From Leptospiraceae bacterium (GTDB lineage Bacteria; Spirochaetota; Leptospiria; Turneriellales; Turneriellaceae), in the NCBI GenBank assembly GCA_025055765.1, contig JANWWS010000013.1, positions 62,001 to 126,000 on the forward strand: DNA of 64,000 nucleotides. The letters are read 5' to 3'. This document shows positions 28,843-37,750 of the stretch, one piece after another (position 1 is the first letter of the stretch; each line of letters opens with the position of its first letter). Position numbers and translations under genes: made by a program. Under the pieces are notes generated by a model that was not told the DNA's origin, ran no database searches, and saw only the letters and a program-made list of their open reading frames with translations.

Positions 28843-30048
28843 CTAGTCTATTATCTTGGTAACCACACCTGCTCCAATCGTTCTGCCACCTTCTCTAATA
28901 GCAAAGCGCAAACCCTCTTCCATCGCCACAGGGTAGACCAGTTCTACTTCTAAATTGACATTGTCCCCAGGCATCACCATCTCAACTCCCTGCGGCAAGT
29001 GAATTGTCCCGGTTACATCTGTCGTTCTAAAGTAAAACTGGGGTCGATAGTTGTTTTTAAATGGGGTATGCCGGCCCCCTTCTTCCTTGGTCAGTACCAA
29101 CACCTCTGCTTGGAATTTTTTATGGGGGGTAACCGTTCCAGGCTTAGCCACCACCTGCCCGCGCTCTACATCTTCTTTTTTTGTACCACGCAAGAGCAAT
29201 CCTACATTGTCCCCTGCTTGACCAAAATCCAGAAGCTTGCGGAACATTTCAATTCCCGTAACTGTGGTCTTCTGGGTTTCCCGTAGACCGACTATCTCAA
29301 CTTCTTCGTTTAAGGTAATCTTGCCTCGCTCAATTCGTCCCGTAACTACCGTACCACGACCCTGAATAGAGAATACATCCTCAATAGGCATGAGGAAGGG
29401 CTTATCGATATCCCGCACAGGTTCCTTGACATAGGTGTCCAAGGCCTCTGCCAACTTTAGGATAGCTCCTTCCCCAATGTCACTGGTATCACCTTCCAGC
29501 GCCTTCAAGGCAGAACCTGCGATAAAGGGTATCTCATCACCGGGAAATTTGTATTTTTTTAGGAGATCCCTTACCTCCATCTCCACGAGCTCCAGAATCT
29601 CCGCCCTCTCAGATTCAGGCAGCATATCAACCTTATTTAAAAAGACGACAATCTGCGGCACTCCCACCTGCCTTGCCAAAAGAATATGCTCCCTCGTTTG
29701 GGGCATGGGACCATCCACAGCGGATACGACAAGGATAGCCGCATCCATTTGGGCCGCTCCGGTAATCATGTTCTTGACATAGTCAGCATGACCCGGACAG
29801 TCCACATGAGCATAGTGGCGTTTGTGAGTTTCGTATTCTTGATGGGATGTGGCAATGGTGATGCCACGAGCCTTTTCTTCCGGGGCATTGTCAATTTCTT
29901 CATAGCTAACCGGGCGGTTTCTACCCCCCACACGACGCGCCAAAACAGTAGTAATAGCCGAGGTTAGGGTAGTCTTGCCATGGTCAACATGGCCAATTGT
30001 GCCCACATTCACATGTGGTTTGCTTCGGTCGAATTTTTCTTTCGCCAT
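28843..30048 (-). CDS. tuf: Elongation factor Tu
   Basis: A 401-residue GTPase that delivers aminoacyl-tRNA. G1 GHVDHGKT, G3 [14 protein letters not shown]4 NKVD and domains 2 and 3 ([26 protein letters not shown]) are intact. It heads the ribosomal operon directly; fusA, rpsG and rpsL, which often precede tuf, are not here. AAGGAG lies 8 bases before the ATG. The segment ATSHQEYET and the length point to a leptospiral relative. Confidence 0.98.
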   Translation of the reverse strand: MAKEKFDRSKPHVNVGTIGHVDHGKTTLTSAITTVLARRVGGRNRPVSYEEIDNAPEEKARGITIATSHQEYETHKRHYAHVDCPGHADYVKNMITGAAQMDAAILVVSAVDGPMPQTREHILLARQVGVPQIVVFLNKVDMLPESERAEILELVEMEVRDLLKKYKFPGDEIPFIAGSALKALEGDTSDIGEGAILKLAEALDTYVKEPVRDIDKPFLMPIEDVFSIQGRGTVVTGRIERGKITLNEEVEIVGLRETQKTTVTGIEMFRKLLDFGQAGDNVGLLLRGTKKEDVERGQVVAKPGTVTPHKKFQAEVLVLTKEEGGRHTPFKNNYRPQFYFRTTDVTGTIHLPQGVEMVMPGDNVNLEVELVYPVAMEEGLRFAIREGGRTIGAGVVTKIID

Positions 30049-30095
30049 GGTTATCTCCTTAAAAAAGAGTATCCTTGTTGTCCCTTAATGCACTG

Positions 30096-30114
30096 ATTGC
30101 TCTTTGTGAGCAAT
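30096..30114 (-). promoter_or_regulatory. Perfect inverted repeat in the tuf leader
   Basis: ATTGCTC and GAGCAAT, separated by 5 bases, form a perfect 7-bp inverted repeat about 50 bases upstream of the tuf ATG and 120 bases upstream of the divergent hisD. It could be an operator or a small hairpin in the tuf leader. A leftward TATACA-like -10 box lies near 30130. Function not known. Confidence 0.35.
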
Positions 30115-30234
30115 TCCCAGGCGGACAGTGTATAAAATGCTCTCAAGGCGGCAAATCTTTTTGCAGAAAATTACCTCATAGAAAAATTTCCGAGAAAAGA
30201 GTTTTCATATCCTAAACTATTATAAGCCTTACTT

Positions 30235-31596
30235 ATGGATGAGATAATCCCCATTATAGAGCTGGAAAGCCTGTCCCAAAAAGAAAGGAAGAAAATCATC
30301 GCTCGCAGTCATTTGGATTTAGATCAAATTTTAGAAGAAGTCATAAGACCGATGGCCAGAGACATAGAAGAGCGTGGTTTTGCTGCCCTCCGGGAAATAA
30401 GTTTGCGCTACGATCGTTTTTTCCCCTCCCCCCTTGTCTTAACACGGGAGGATCTCAGGATTGCCTATAGCCATTACAAACAAAAGTTCCCCCACGAAAT
30501 AAAAGCTTTTCTAGAGGCCCTCGAAAATATCAAAGCGTTCCATGAAGCTCAAAAATTAACCCCTGTTCGTGTTAATGTGGCTCAGAATAGTTTAGGATTT
30601 ACTTTTATCCCTTTTGACCACGTGGCCTTATATGTTCCCGGCGGAAAAGCCCTTTATCCATCTACGGTACTTATGGGGGTTGTGCCTGCCAAGATAGCAG
30701 GGGTAGCCGAGGTATCCGTCTTCTCTCCCCCCTCAGAGACAGGTGTGGTAAGCGAAGTGGTACAGGCTGTTGCTTATCTGGCAGGGGCTGATAGAATTGT
30801 GCAATTGGGAGGCGCCCAAGCCATTATAGCAGCAGCCCTGGGTATTGAGGAAATTTCCTTGGCTGCGGCCGATTTTGTTTACGGTCCCGGTAACATTTAC
30901 GTGGCGGCAGCTAAAGTTTATGCCTTCTCCCGCTTGTGGTGCGGGATCGATTCTTTTGCAGGTCCCTCAGAGGTCATTATCATAGCAGACAGCTCCGCCA
31001 ATCCCCATTATGTGGCGCATGACCTCCTAGCTCAGGCCGAACACGATGAACAAGCCTCCGCTATTTTATTAACTAATGACCGCCAACTTGCACAGGCTTG
31101 CCTTGAGGAAATCCGTAAAGCACTTGCTGAGAGGGGGGAGCGAAGCCATATTACCGAAAAAGCCATCCGAAATAACGGCAAAATATTTCTTGTCAAGGAC
31201 CTCAATGAGGCGCTGGACTTCGTCCACGAGTATGCCCCGGAACACCTGGAAATCATGGCGGAAAATGATATGGAAATCCTCAGCCGTGTACGCGCTGCCG
31301 GCAGTATCTTTCTGGGTCCCTATTCCCCTGTAGCTGCAGGAGATTACTATACGGGGACGAACCACATTCTTCCCACGGGAGGTGCCTGCCGTTTTGCTTC
31401 TGGGGTAAGTACCCACACTTTTTATAGGCGAATTAGCTGGCAAAAGGTAAGTGAAGCTGGTCTGCGCCAGGCTGCACCTGCCATTGCCCTTATGTCCCGA
31501 GTGGAGGGACTTTTTGCCGAACATGGTTATAGTGTACTTGCCCGTTTTGACGACCTGAAAAAGGAGCTCTGGTATGGAAATCCCCCTTCCCTTTAA
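30235..31596 (+). CDS. hisD: Histidinol dehydrogenase
   Basis: A 453-residue enzyme for the last two oxidation steps of histidine synthesis. The signature around the zinc site, GIDSFAGPSEVIIIAD, HDLLAQAEHDEQA (Gln, His) and EHLEIMAEN plus GNIYVAAAK, is intact. It diverges from tuf across 186 bases. No other his gene is nearby. The ATG has no Shine-Dalgarno and an AT-rich TATTATAAG box ends 9-12 bases before it. The final 23 bases overlap the next small gene. Confidence 0.97.
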   Translation: MDEIIPIIELESLSQKERKKIIARSHLDLDQILEEVIRPMARDIEERGFAALREISLRYDRFFPSPLVLTREDLRIAYSHYKQKFPHEIKAFLEALENIKAFHEAQKLTPVRVNVAQNSLGFTFIPFDHVALYVPGGKALYPSTVLMGVVPAKIAGVAEVSVFSPPSETGVVSEVVQAVAYLAGADRIVQLGGAQAIIAAALGIEEISLAAADFVYGPGNIYVAAAKVYAFSRLWCGIDSFAGPSEVIIIADSSANPHYVAHDLLAQAEHDEQASAILLTNDRQLAQACLEEIRKALAERGERSHITEKAIRNNGKIFLVKDLNEALDFVHEYAPEHLEIMAENDMEILSRVRAAGSIFLGPYSPVAAGDYYTGTNHILPTGGACRFASGVSTHTFYRRISWQKVSEAGLRQAAPAIALMSRVEGLFAEHGYSVLARFDDLKKELWYGNPPSL

Positions 31597-31990
31597 AAAA
31601 GAATTATCTCATTTCCCCGGCGTTTTTCTCTGTGGGGACGAAAGCCTATTTATACAAAAAAGACCTGCTGTGCGAGGCGAGGAACGCCTTCGCAGTCGCG
31701 AGGTACACCTCAAAGATTTGGGACTTTTTCCCTTGGAGGAAAAAAACCTCTCTATTTTAGAAGAATCTCTCGCGTACAAAAACCACAGACTCACCATACC
31801 CCCCCTATTAAAAAATAGTAGGATCCCCATCTTTTATGCTGAAGGTCCATCTCTGCCCGTTTATATCCCTCTCTGTGCTTTCCCTGTGTTACGTTACTTT
31901 TCTGCCATGTGGGAATATACGGGGGAAGGTGTGGAAATCCTACTCATGGGTTTTTTAATTGTGGACTCTTTTGTAGGAGGGAGTGCATGA
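31574..31990 (+). CDS. Small protein, possible TilS C-terminal-like domain
   Basis: A 138-residue protein that I do not recognise with confidence. It begins inside hisD (23-base overlap) and ends in an ATGA overlap with the phosphatase gene, so it is a translated member of this cluster. The stretch IPPLLKNSRIPIFYAEGPS resembles the IPpwlRxxiPllyadG segment of the C-terminal domain of tRNA-Ile-lysidine synthetase, and RPAVRGEERLR could be the matching upstream arm. The catalytic N-terminal domain of TilS is not present. Treat as unknown. Confidence 0.55.
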   Translation: MEIPLPFKKELSHFPGVFLCGDESLFIQKRPAVRGEERLRSREVHLKDLGLFPLEEKNLSILEESLAYKNHRLTIPPLLKNSRIPIFYAEGPSLPVYIPLCAFPVLRYFSAMWEYTGEGVEILLMGFLIVDSFVGGSA

Positions 31991-32454
31991 AAAAAATCCT
32001 TTTTGTTTGCCTGGGGAACATATGCCGCTCACCCCTCGCCCAAGGCATTTTTGAGAAAAAAATTGCCGATAGAGGGCTTTCGGGAAAATATTACGCGGAT
32101 TCAGCTGGCATCTCTGCCTACCATGAGGGGGAAAGACCTCACATAGGTTCCATCCGGGTGGCTCGTGAAAAGGGTATAGATATTGAAAAACAGCGCAGCC
32201 GACCTGTACGCTATAGCGATCGCCATGAATTTGACTATTTTGTGGCCATGGATCGCAGCAATTATCATGCCCTGTTAACCGACTTTGCTCTGCCTCCCGA
32301 AAAAGTATTGCTTATGCGAGATTTCGACCCACAGGGTGGTGACGATGTACCTGACCCGTGGGGGAAGAACCATGCTGCTTTTTTGGAGGTCTATGCGATT
32401 TTAGATAGATCCATTGAAAAATTTATTGATTTTTTAGAGAAGGATAGAACCTAG
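31987..32454 (+). CDS. Low-molecular-weight protein tyrosine phosphatase
   Basis: A 155-residue cytoplasmic phosphatase (alternative: arsenate reductase of the same fold). The P-loop FVCLGNICRSPLAQG (Cys-x5-Arg-Ser) starts the protein and the general-acid loop is DVPDPWG near residue 120. AGGAGGG sits before the ATG at 31987; the longer frame from 31909 runs back into the upstream gene. No exopolysaccharide or kinase genes are adjacent, so its substrate is unknown. Confidence 0.93.
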   Translation: MKKILFVCLGNICRSPLAQGIFEKKIADRGLSGKYYADSAGISAYHEGERPHIGSIRVAREKGIDIEKQRSRPVRYSDRHEFDYFVAMDRSNYHALLTDFALPPEKVLLMRDFDPQGGDDVPDPWGKNHAAFLEVYAILDRSIEKFIDFLEKDRT

Positions 32455-32458
32455 TCTA

Positions 32459-33178
32459 GTGGACCTGAGGAATACCCTTCTTTTCCTGGCTCTTGTACAA
32501 GTAGGCTTTGCCTCTAGTGCAGATAAGTTGCTTTATGAGGCTGTTTGGAAAAGGGATCTCCAAAAGGCAAAAGAAGCGGTAGCTAGGGGTGCTAATGTTA
32601 ATTATAAAACCCCCTATGACGAGGACTTCCCTTTGGGTATCGCCGCCTATTTAGGAGATTTACGCATGGTACTTTTTTTGCTCAACATGGGAGCTCACGT
32701 AAATTTAGCTAAAAAGGGAGGTTGGAATGCCCTAATGGCTGCGGCGGATGAAGGCCACCTAAAGATCGTGCAACTGCTCATAACGAAGGGTGCCGCGGTA
32801 GACAGTAAGACAGCCATGGGTCGCAGTGTTCTTATGCGAGCAGCCTACCAGGGACAAACCGAGATAGTGCGCTATCTCCTACGCCAAGGAGCCAACCCCA
32901 ATGCCCAAGACAACGAGGGTACAACTGCTTTAATGCTAGCTGCGCAAAATGGACATGAAGATGTAGTACACCTACTGCTTGCACGCGGTGCAAGGGTGGA
33001 ACTAGTGAACCAAAAAGGCAAAAGAGCCATCGATTATGCCAGGGAGTATGTCCACAAACACTACATTCTCATGGGTAAGGAGTATCGAGGAAGGCTCTTA
33101 GAACTCCTTGGGATGGAAAAAAGAAAAACTGAGATTCCAAAGGGCAAGGGACAAGAAAAAAAACGCCTTTATTTCTAA
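32459..33178 (+). CDS. Exported ankyrin-repeat protein
   Basis: A 239-residue protein with an N-terminal signal-like helix (NTLLFLALVQVGFASSA) and about four to five ankyrin repeats (residues ~25-185), for example GWNALMAAADEGHLKIVQLLITKGA and NEGTTALMLAAQNGHEDVVHLLLARGA split by helices. The C-terminus is Lys-rich. It starts with GTG four bases after the phosphatase stop. Ankyrin repeats mediate protein contacts; no partner is shown by the sequence. Confidence 0.88.
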   Translation: MDLRNTLLFLALVQVGFASSADKLLYEAVWKRDLQKAKEAVARGANVNYKTPYDEDFPLGIAAYLGDLRMVLFLLNMGAHVNLAKKGGWNALMAAADEGHLKIVQLLITKGAAVDSKTAMGRSVLMRAAYQGQTEIVRYLLRQGANPNAQDNEGTTALMLAAQNGHEDVVHLLLARGARVELVNQKGKRAIDYAREYVHKHYILMGKEYRGRLLELLGMEKRKTEIPKGKGQEKKRLYF

Positions 33179-33198
33179 GGAAAGGAGGGCAAAAAACT

Positions 33199-33552
33199 AT
33201 GCCAGAGGGTCCTACCTTCCGTTCGGGAGACAAACAAAAACGCTCCAGTGGTAGGGTTAAGCTTAATGCCCAGGGGTATTATCGTTTGAAGGGACAAGAG
33301 TGGACACCTTGTACTATTTTAGACATTGCGGGTGGCGGACTTGCCCTTGAAGGCAAATTTTCCTTTTATCCTGGGGATGTACTTGAGGTAAAATTCCTTT
33401 TAGAAGGACGACCCTTAATTGTGGAAGTCCAGGTTACAAATGTAAGAGGCAGAAAGGCAGGGTGTACCTTTATTTCCTTGTCGCAGCCCGATCGGGACTT
33501 CATACAGGATTATATGCACCGCAATTTTTTTGGCGACAAAAAAACTATCTAA
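33199..33552 (+). CDS. PilZ-domain protein
   Basis: A 117-residue single-domain PilZ protein, a class of c-di-GMP receptors. The RxxxR motif is RSSGR (residues 15-20) and the second motif is DIAGGG, where family members normally have DxSxxG; here the Ser is Ala, so c-di-GMP affinity is uncertain. The beta barrel follows (DVLEVKFLLEGR, VEVQVTNV, GCTFISLS). An AGGAGGG precedes the ATG. It overlaps the opposing TonB-like gene by 8 bases. Confidence 0.85.
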   Translation: MPEGPTFRSGDKQKRSSGRVKLNAQGYYRLKGQEWTPCTILDIAGGGLALEGKFSFYPGDVLEVKFLLEGRPLIVEVQVTNVRGRKAGCTFISLSQPDRDFIQDYMHRNFFGDKKTI

Positions 33553-34420
33553 CGATAATTCGAAAAATCATAGGCACGATAAGGGCGTCATTTTCCAAAA
33601 GTTCCTCAGGTGGTGGGCCGAAATTCTTGGAACGCACAATAGCTTCTGTGCACGAGTGATCTAAGGCTTTATAGCCTAAAGACTCCCAGAGTTTCACATC
33701 GACCACGTCTCCGTCGCGGTTAAGCATGAATACCACTTTGATATCTTGGGGGGGAAAGGTAGAGTAACGCACATAGCCAGGTGTATAGCTCATACGGTGA
33801 TACTCATCTCCGAAGGTTGGATAGGGGATTCCCCCTGGCGGTGCCCAATGCTGCTGGATTTTATCAAGCATTCGGCGAAAGTAGTGATAATGTTCGAAGT
33901 TTTTTGTTGGTATCTGGGGCTTACCCCGCGCATCCCAGCTAAGAGCAAAGCGATCGCGAAATTCGTAGTAGACTGGGATACGCATCTCTTGTTTATCTAT
34001 GAGTTTTTCTTTTTTTTCAGGATCTCTCGTTTCTTTGACCTCGAGGGGGGAATCTAATTGTCGGCTTTTTAAAATGGCGGTGCGGCCATGGGGCTCCTTT
34101 TTAGCTAGGGCTAACTTATAGTCCCGACTAATAGCTTCAAAGCCCTTTTCGCGAGTTAGCTGGCCTCGGGCCATCGCATCGCGGTTGGAGAGGAAAACTC
34201 TTTCTTTTTTTTCCCGGGTGGGTTTTTCTTCTGGATTCTCAAGCAAAACACGAATTTCCCGAGAGGGAGTCCATGAGACTTGTTGGGTAACATGAGCCAT
34301 GATTTTAAGGGGAACTCGCTCCACAATGATCAAGTAAGCAATAAACCAGGCAGAGAGAGAAAAAAAGATGAGCCACCTGCGGTCTTCAAGCCGAAAGGTT
34401 GTATGTTTTCCGACTTCCAT
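33545..34420 (-). CDS. TonB-like energy-transducer protein
   Basis: A 291-residue protein with a short cytoplasmic N-terminus, one membrane helix (residues ~15-35, WLIFFSLSAWFIAYLII), a charged periplasmic stretch and a C-terminal domain of TonB type (DIKVVFMLNRDGDVVDVKLWESLGYKALDHSCTEAI in outline, residues ~218-291). No ExbB/ExbD genes lie nearby. It follows the TPR lipoprotein of the Gld operon by 5 bases and may be the last gene of that operon. Confidence 0.75.
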   Translation of the reverse strand: MEVGKHTTFRLEDRRWLIFFSLSAWFIAYLIIVERVPLKIMAHVTQQVSWTPSREIRVLLENPEEKPTREKKERVFLSNRDAMARGQLTREKGFEAISRDYKLALAKKEPHGRTAILKSRQLDSPLEVKETRDPEKKEKLIDKQEMRIPVYYEFRDRFALSWDARGKPQIPTKNFEHYHYFRRMLDKIQQHWAPPGGIPYPTFGDEYHRMSYTPGYVRYSTFPPQDIKVVFMLNRDGDVVDVKLWESLGYKALDHSCTEAIVRSKNFGPPPEELLENDALIVPMIFRIIVR

Positions 34421-34425
34421 AAATT

Positions 34426-35154
34426 TTAGGGAGGTGAAAAAAGCCCCTCCTCAAGTAATTTCACATAAGGACTAAACTTTGTTCCCTCACGAAGAAGTAG
34501 CTCCCATGCTTTTTCTTTGTTGTTACTAATATAATAATAATAAGCTGCCCTAAGGAGAATTTTTTCATTTTTGACTCCCCCCTCATAGAGCTGCTGAAGA
34601 TAGCGCGCTTTGAGCTGTGGGCTTTTATAAAATCCCGAAACTTCCACATACTGCAGGTGTAGTTCTGCTTCCGCAGGATAAAGTTGTAGGCCTTTTTCCA
34701 GGGCCATTAAGGGATGGAAATTTTCACTTGGCGGTATTTTCGCGGCAAGTAAAAAGAAATTCGGGGAGCTTACTTTCTGCTCCATGGCTTTGCGATAAAA
34801 CTCAAGCGCCTCTTGCGCCTTGCCTTCTCGTAAAGCCATGAGGATGAGCTTTTCGTAAGCCAACAGGCGCTCTTTTTCCCCCAGCTCTTTCGCCAGGGCT
34901 TTTTCAAGGCAGCTTTTCGCCAAAGGGTAAGTTATGGGATTTTCCGATAACAGTATACCTTTGCCATAAAGGGCAAGAGAATGGTCACTTTGTTGCTGCA
35001 AAGCTTTGTTAAAGAAATAAAGAGCATGGCTTGGCTTCCCTTGGTTGAGATAGGCAAAGCCCATGCTCGTATAGCTATCGGGACTTCGACAAAAACCTAC
35101 GGCCAGTAGTCCCAAAAAGAAAAGACTATGGTGAGCCCGGATTTTTTTGCTCAA
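34426..35154 (-). CDS. TPR lipoprotein of the Gld operon
   Basis: A 242-residue protein with a lipobox-like LLAVGFC (Cys ~22) and tetratricopeptide repeats (SMGFAYLNQGKPSHALYFFNKAL, residues 28-60; ALREGKAQEALEFYRKAME, ~108-130). It overlaps the end of the DUF4340 gene by 29 bases. It would act at the membrane as a scaffold, perhaps for the Gld-type exporter; that is inferred from operon position only. Confidence 0.75.
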   Translation of the reverse strand: MSKKIRAHHSLFFLGLLAVGFCRSPDSYTSMGFAYLNQGKPSHALYFFNKALQQQSDHSLALYGKGILLSENPITYPLAKSCLEKALAKELGEKERLLAYEKLILMALREGKAQEALEFYRKAMEQKVSSPNFFLLAAKIPPSENFHPLMALEKGLQLYPAEAELHLQYVEVSGFYKSPQLKARYLQQLYEGGVKNEKILLRAAYYYYISNNKEKAWELLLREGTKFSPYVKLLEEGLFSPP

Positions 35155-36064
35155 ATTCCTCTGGTTTCGTTAGGTAATTTTCCACCTGGTACTTGGAAAT
35201 CGTAAGCAAGAACGGGTTGTCCGTAGAGCTTGCGACATACTCCCCTTCTTTTAGTGGGCCATAGATGGAGAGCTCCTTGGTTAGGTTGCCCTGTAGCTGG
35301 AGAACGACTTTGTAGGCTAGTGGCGGCGATTTTTCTTTATAAAACCGATACCCCTTGAGCTCAGAAAGCTGGTTTAAGAAACTCTCCACCCGGTTTTTGT
35401 CGGCCGGTACATCTTTCTTGCCATAGGAAAGCTGCCAGCCAGTCTCCCCTAGCTGGGCAAGCTTAAAGGAAGACTTTCCGCTTATCACCACTTCCTTTAT
35501 ATTGGGCCTTGCTACCAGAAGAAGGGTCTTTTCACGATAGGCATCGACTTCCTGGTTCCAATCACTGCGTAGGCTTCCCTTAGCGGAATAGACATCGTCT
35601 TCGCCAAAGCGACGAACCAAGGTAGAGGTGTAGTTCGAGGCGGCTTTACCTAACTGTAGGCGTGCTAGCACTTTTGAATTTTCCCCCTCTAAAATGATGT
35701 GAAAATTGTCATCCGCCACCTCTAATTCCTGGAATTTATCCTTACTTGAGCTGACTTTTTGGTATCGGCGTATGTCTAAGAGCTTTTTCAAATTCTCCGC
35801 AATTTTTTTGGAGTCGGCATTGTAGTTATTTCCACCGTATTCTAAAAGCCAACCAGAGGAAGTTCGTGTAAAAACACGTCTCTCGTCTTTATTGATCACC
35901 ACAATACGACGTACATCTTCCTCGGCCACATCTTTTAAAAGTAGAGGAGAGCGTCCATAGCTTTGTTCGAAAAGCAAAAACGGATCATTTACGAGAAAGC
36001 CTATAATAAATAGCACCACAACAACCAAAAGGAGGACAATATTGCGATTACGGAAATCAACCAT
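35126..36064 (-). CDS. DUF4340-domain membrane protein of Gld-type exporter
   Basis: A 312-residue protein with one N-terminal membrane helix (NIVLLLVVVVLFIIGFLV) and a repetitive beta-rich outside domain. DUF4340 proteins are regularly encoded after GldG-like genes; the pattern RRIVVINKDERRVFTRTSSGWLLEY fits. It starts within the last 8 bases of gldG. Function in the complex is unknown. Confidence 0.8.
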   Translation of the reverse strand: MVDFRNRNIVLLLVVVVLFIIGFLVNDPFLLFEQSYGRSPLLLKDVAEEDVRRIVVINKDERRVFTRTSSGWLLEYGGNNYNADSKKIAENLKKLLDIRRYQKVSSSKDKFQELEVADDNFHIILEGENSKVLARLQLGKAASNYTSTLVRRFGEDDVYSAKGSLRSDWNQEVDAYREKTLLLVARPNIKEVVISGKSSFKLAQLGETGWQLSYGKKDVPADKNRVESFLNQLSELKGYRFYKEKSPPLAYKVVLQLQGNLTKELSIYGPLKEGEYVASSTDNPFLLTISKYQVENYLTKPEEFEQKNPGSP

Positions 36065-37745
36065 GGCTTCCTCCTTGCACCCTTACCATTACGCTAACAC
36101 CCTCCCTTGAAAGTTTCTTGCGGCGCATAACCCTTCTTGCTCCATAGCCCACAAGTATCCCAAGGGGGATGGCATAGGCAAGGAAGGTCAGTATATCTTG
36201 CTGGGTCTTGGAGATCGCCCTTTGGGAAACAGCTAACTTTTGCTTCTTGCGCAATTGGGCGAGCTCTTCCATGCCGTTTAAGACATCCACAGCTGATAAC
36301 AGAAAACTGAGATTTGCTTCTAGGCACTCACGACAGCCTATAACGCTAACCACGGGTAAATCCGTAAACACATAAGGACTGCCCAAGGCCACAATGGTAG
36401 CATCCGCTGTTGCTTCTTTTTGTAGGGTAAAATCTTTGGGGGCATCTTTCGGTAAAGGGCGGTTCGCAAAATAGCTCGGAAACTTACCCCTTACATAAAC
36501 GGCCACCTGATAGTCCGTGCGTGTTTCTTCGAAAGTCTCTAACATAGAGGCGACCTGGCGTGGGTCTAGGAAGACAAAATTTTGTTTTGCGATAGTCTCG
36601 GCACTCGTCTTAGCTAAAAAAGTTGTCTTAAAGCCTTTTTCTGCTGATACCACATTTCCATCTATTTTAACCGACGAGGTGTAGGGCACGAATAGACCAA
36701 AGAGCCCCTCCCCAATGGGATGCTCTTGATTTAGGCCACTGCGACCAATGAGAATCCAAAAGGGGTAAGGCAATGGCTGGACGGTAAAAAAATCAATCTG
36801 TTGCAACCAGGGTAGGCTGCCCCGAGAGGCAAGGTCAAGCAACATATCAGAGCCAGTATCAATACCATAATGCCTTAAGAATTCCTGAGCTTCGGTATTC
36901 CCCACCGAAGCCATGAAGTTCTGTAAATTGACATTCATAGGAGAAGCCGCAACAATGAGACTTCCACCCCTCATGAGAAACTGGTCAAACCGCAACCGAT
37001 CGAGCTCACTAAAGCGATCGGGAGCAATGACAAGCATAACTGATACCTCGGGGGGGATTTCTTGGGAATTGGTATCGATTTGCATAATATCCCCATAGAG
37101 AAGCTGCACCCTCTGGGTAAATGATTGCATCGTGTGCCACAAGGGTATATTTTGCCCCCGGAAAAGTTGAAAGGGACCATGGTTCGTTAAAAAACCAATC
37201 CTTTTTTCTTGAGGGTTTGACATTTTTCTAATCCGGGCGGTGAGCTCGTACTCTAACTCCCGGCTTTGCAAAACATTAGCAATGGTCTCCGTTTTTTCTC
37301 CATAGCTCAGGGCTACTGAATAATAAGCGCTCCGGAATTCCTGCTTTTTTACATCGAGCTGTCCAATGGGCGTCGGTTGGATACCAAGAGCCGAGGCCCT
37401 TTCCCGCGCATCCTTGTCGTTATCCGGGTCAAGAAACAAAAGCTTTAACTTACCCCGCGAATTTGCTGCGTATTCCTTTAGGAAGTCTTTAATATTCTTT
37501 ATTTGTTGCACAAAGGCAGGGGGAACATCAGTGGAAAAAAAGGCCTCCACAATGACAGGGTCTTGAAGGTTCCTTAAGACATTCTTTGAGGCCTGGGTGA
37601 TACGAAACTGGCCCTCCTGTGAGAGATCGAAGCGAAGATAAATACCGTAGCTTAGGTAGTTAAGAGCCAAAAATAGGGCTACAAGGAGGACCGTAGTTAC
37701 TTTTTTACTCTCTTGGAAGTTCTTTATGAGATCTTGCACCTGCAT
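36057..37745 (-). CDS. gldG: GldG-like ABC exporter auxiliary protein (first copy)
   Basis: A 562-residue protein with an N-terminal membrane helix (residues 17-37), a large outside IFT52/GldG-like domain containing FRITQASKNVLRNLQDPVIVEAFFS, and a C-terminal helix (LTFLAYAIPLGILVGYG) with a basic tail. GldG pairs with the permease GldF and ATPase GldA. Gliding function is known only in Bacteroidota; in spirochaete-like genomes the role is unsettled. It lies 5 bases after the permease gene. Confidence 0.85.
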   Translation of the reverse strand: MQVQDLIKNFQESKKVTTVLLVALFLALNYLSYGIYLRFDLSQEGQFRITQASKNVLRNLQDPVIVEAFFSTDVPPAFVQQIKNIKDFLKEYAANSRGKLKLLFLDPDNDKDARERASALGIQPTPIGQLDVKKQEFRSAYYSVALSYGEKTETIANVLQSRELEYELTARIRKMSNPQEKRIGFLTNHGPFQLFRGQNIPLWHTMQSFTQRVQLLYGDIMQIDTNSQEIPPEVSVMLVIAPDRFSELDRLRFDQFLMRGGSLIVAASPMNVNLQNFMASVGNTEAQEFLRHYGIDTGSDMLLDLASRGSLPWLQQIDFFTVQPLPYPFWILIGRSGLNQEHPIGEGLFGLFVPYTSSVKIDGNVVSAEKGFKTTFLAKTSAETIAKQNFVFLDPRQVASMLETFEETRTDYQVAVYVRGKFPSYFANRPLPKDAPKDFTLQKEATADATIVALGSPYVFTDLPVVSVIGCRECLEANLSFLLSAVDVLNGMEELAQLRKKQKLAVSQRAISKTQQDILTFLAYAIPLGILVGYGARRVMRRKKLSREGVSVMVRVQGGSHG

Positions 37746-37750
37746 AAGAC

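Noticed and set aside
31069-31524. 151-residue frame opposite hisD
   Set aside because: It lies within a clear, complete hisD and has no motif.
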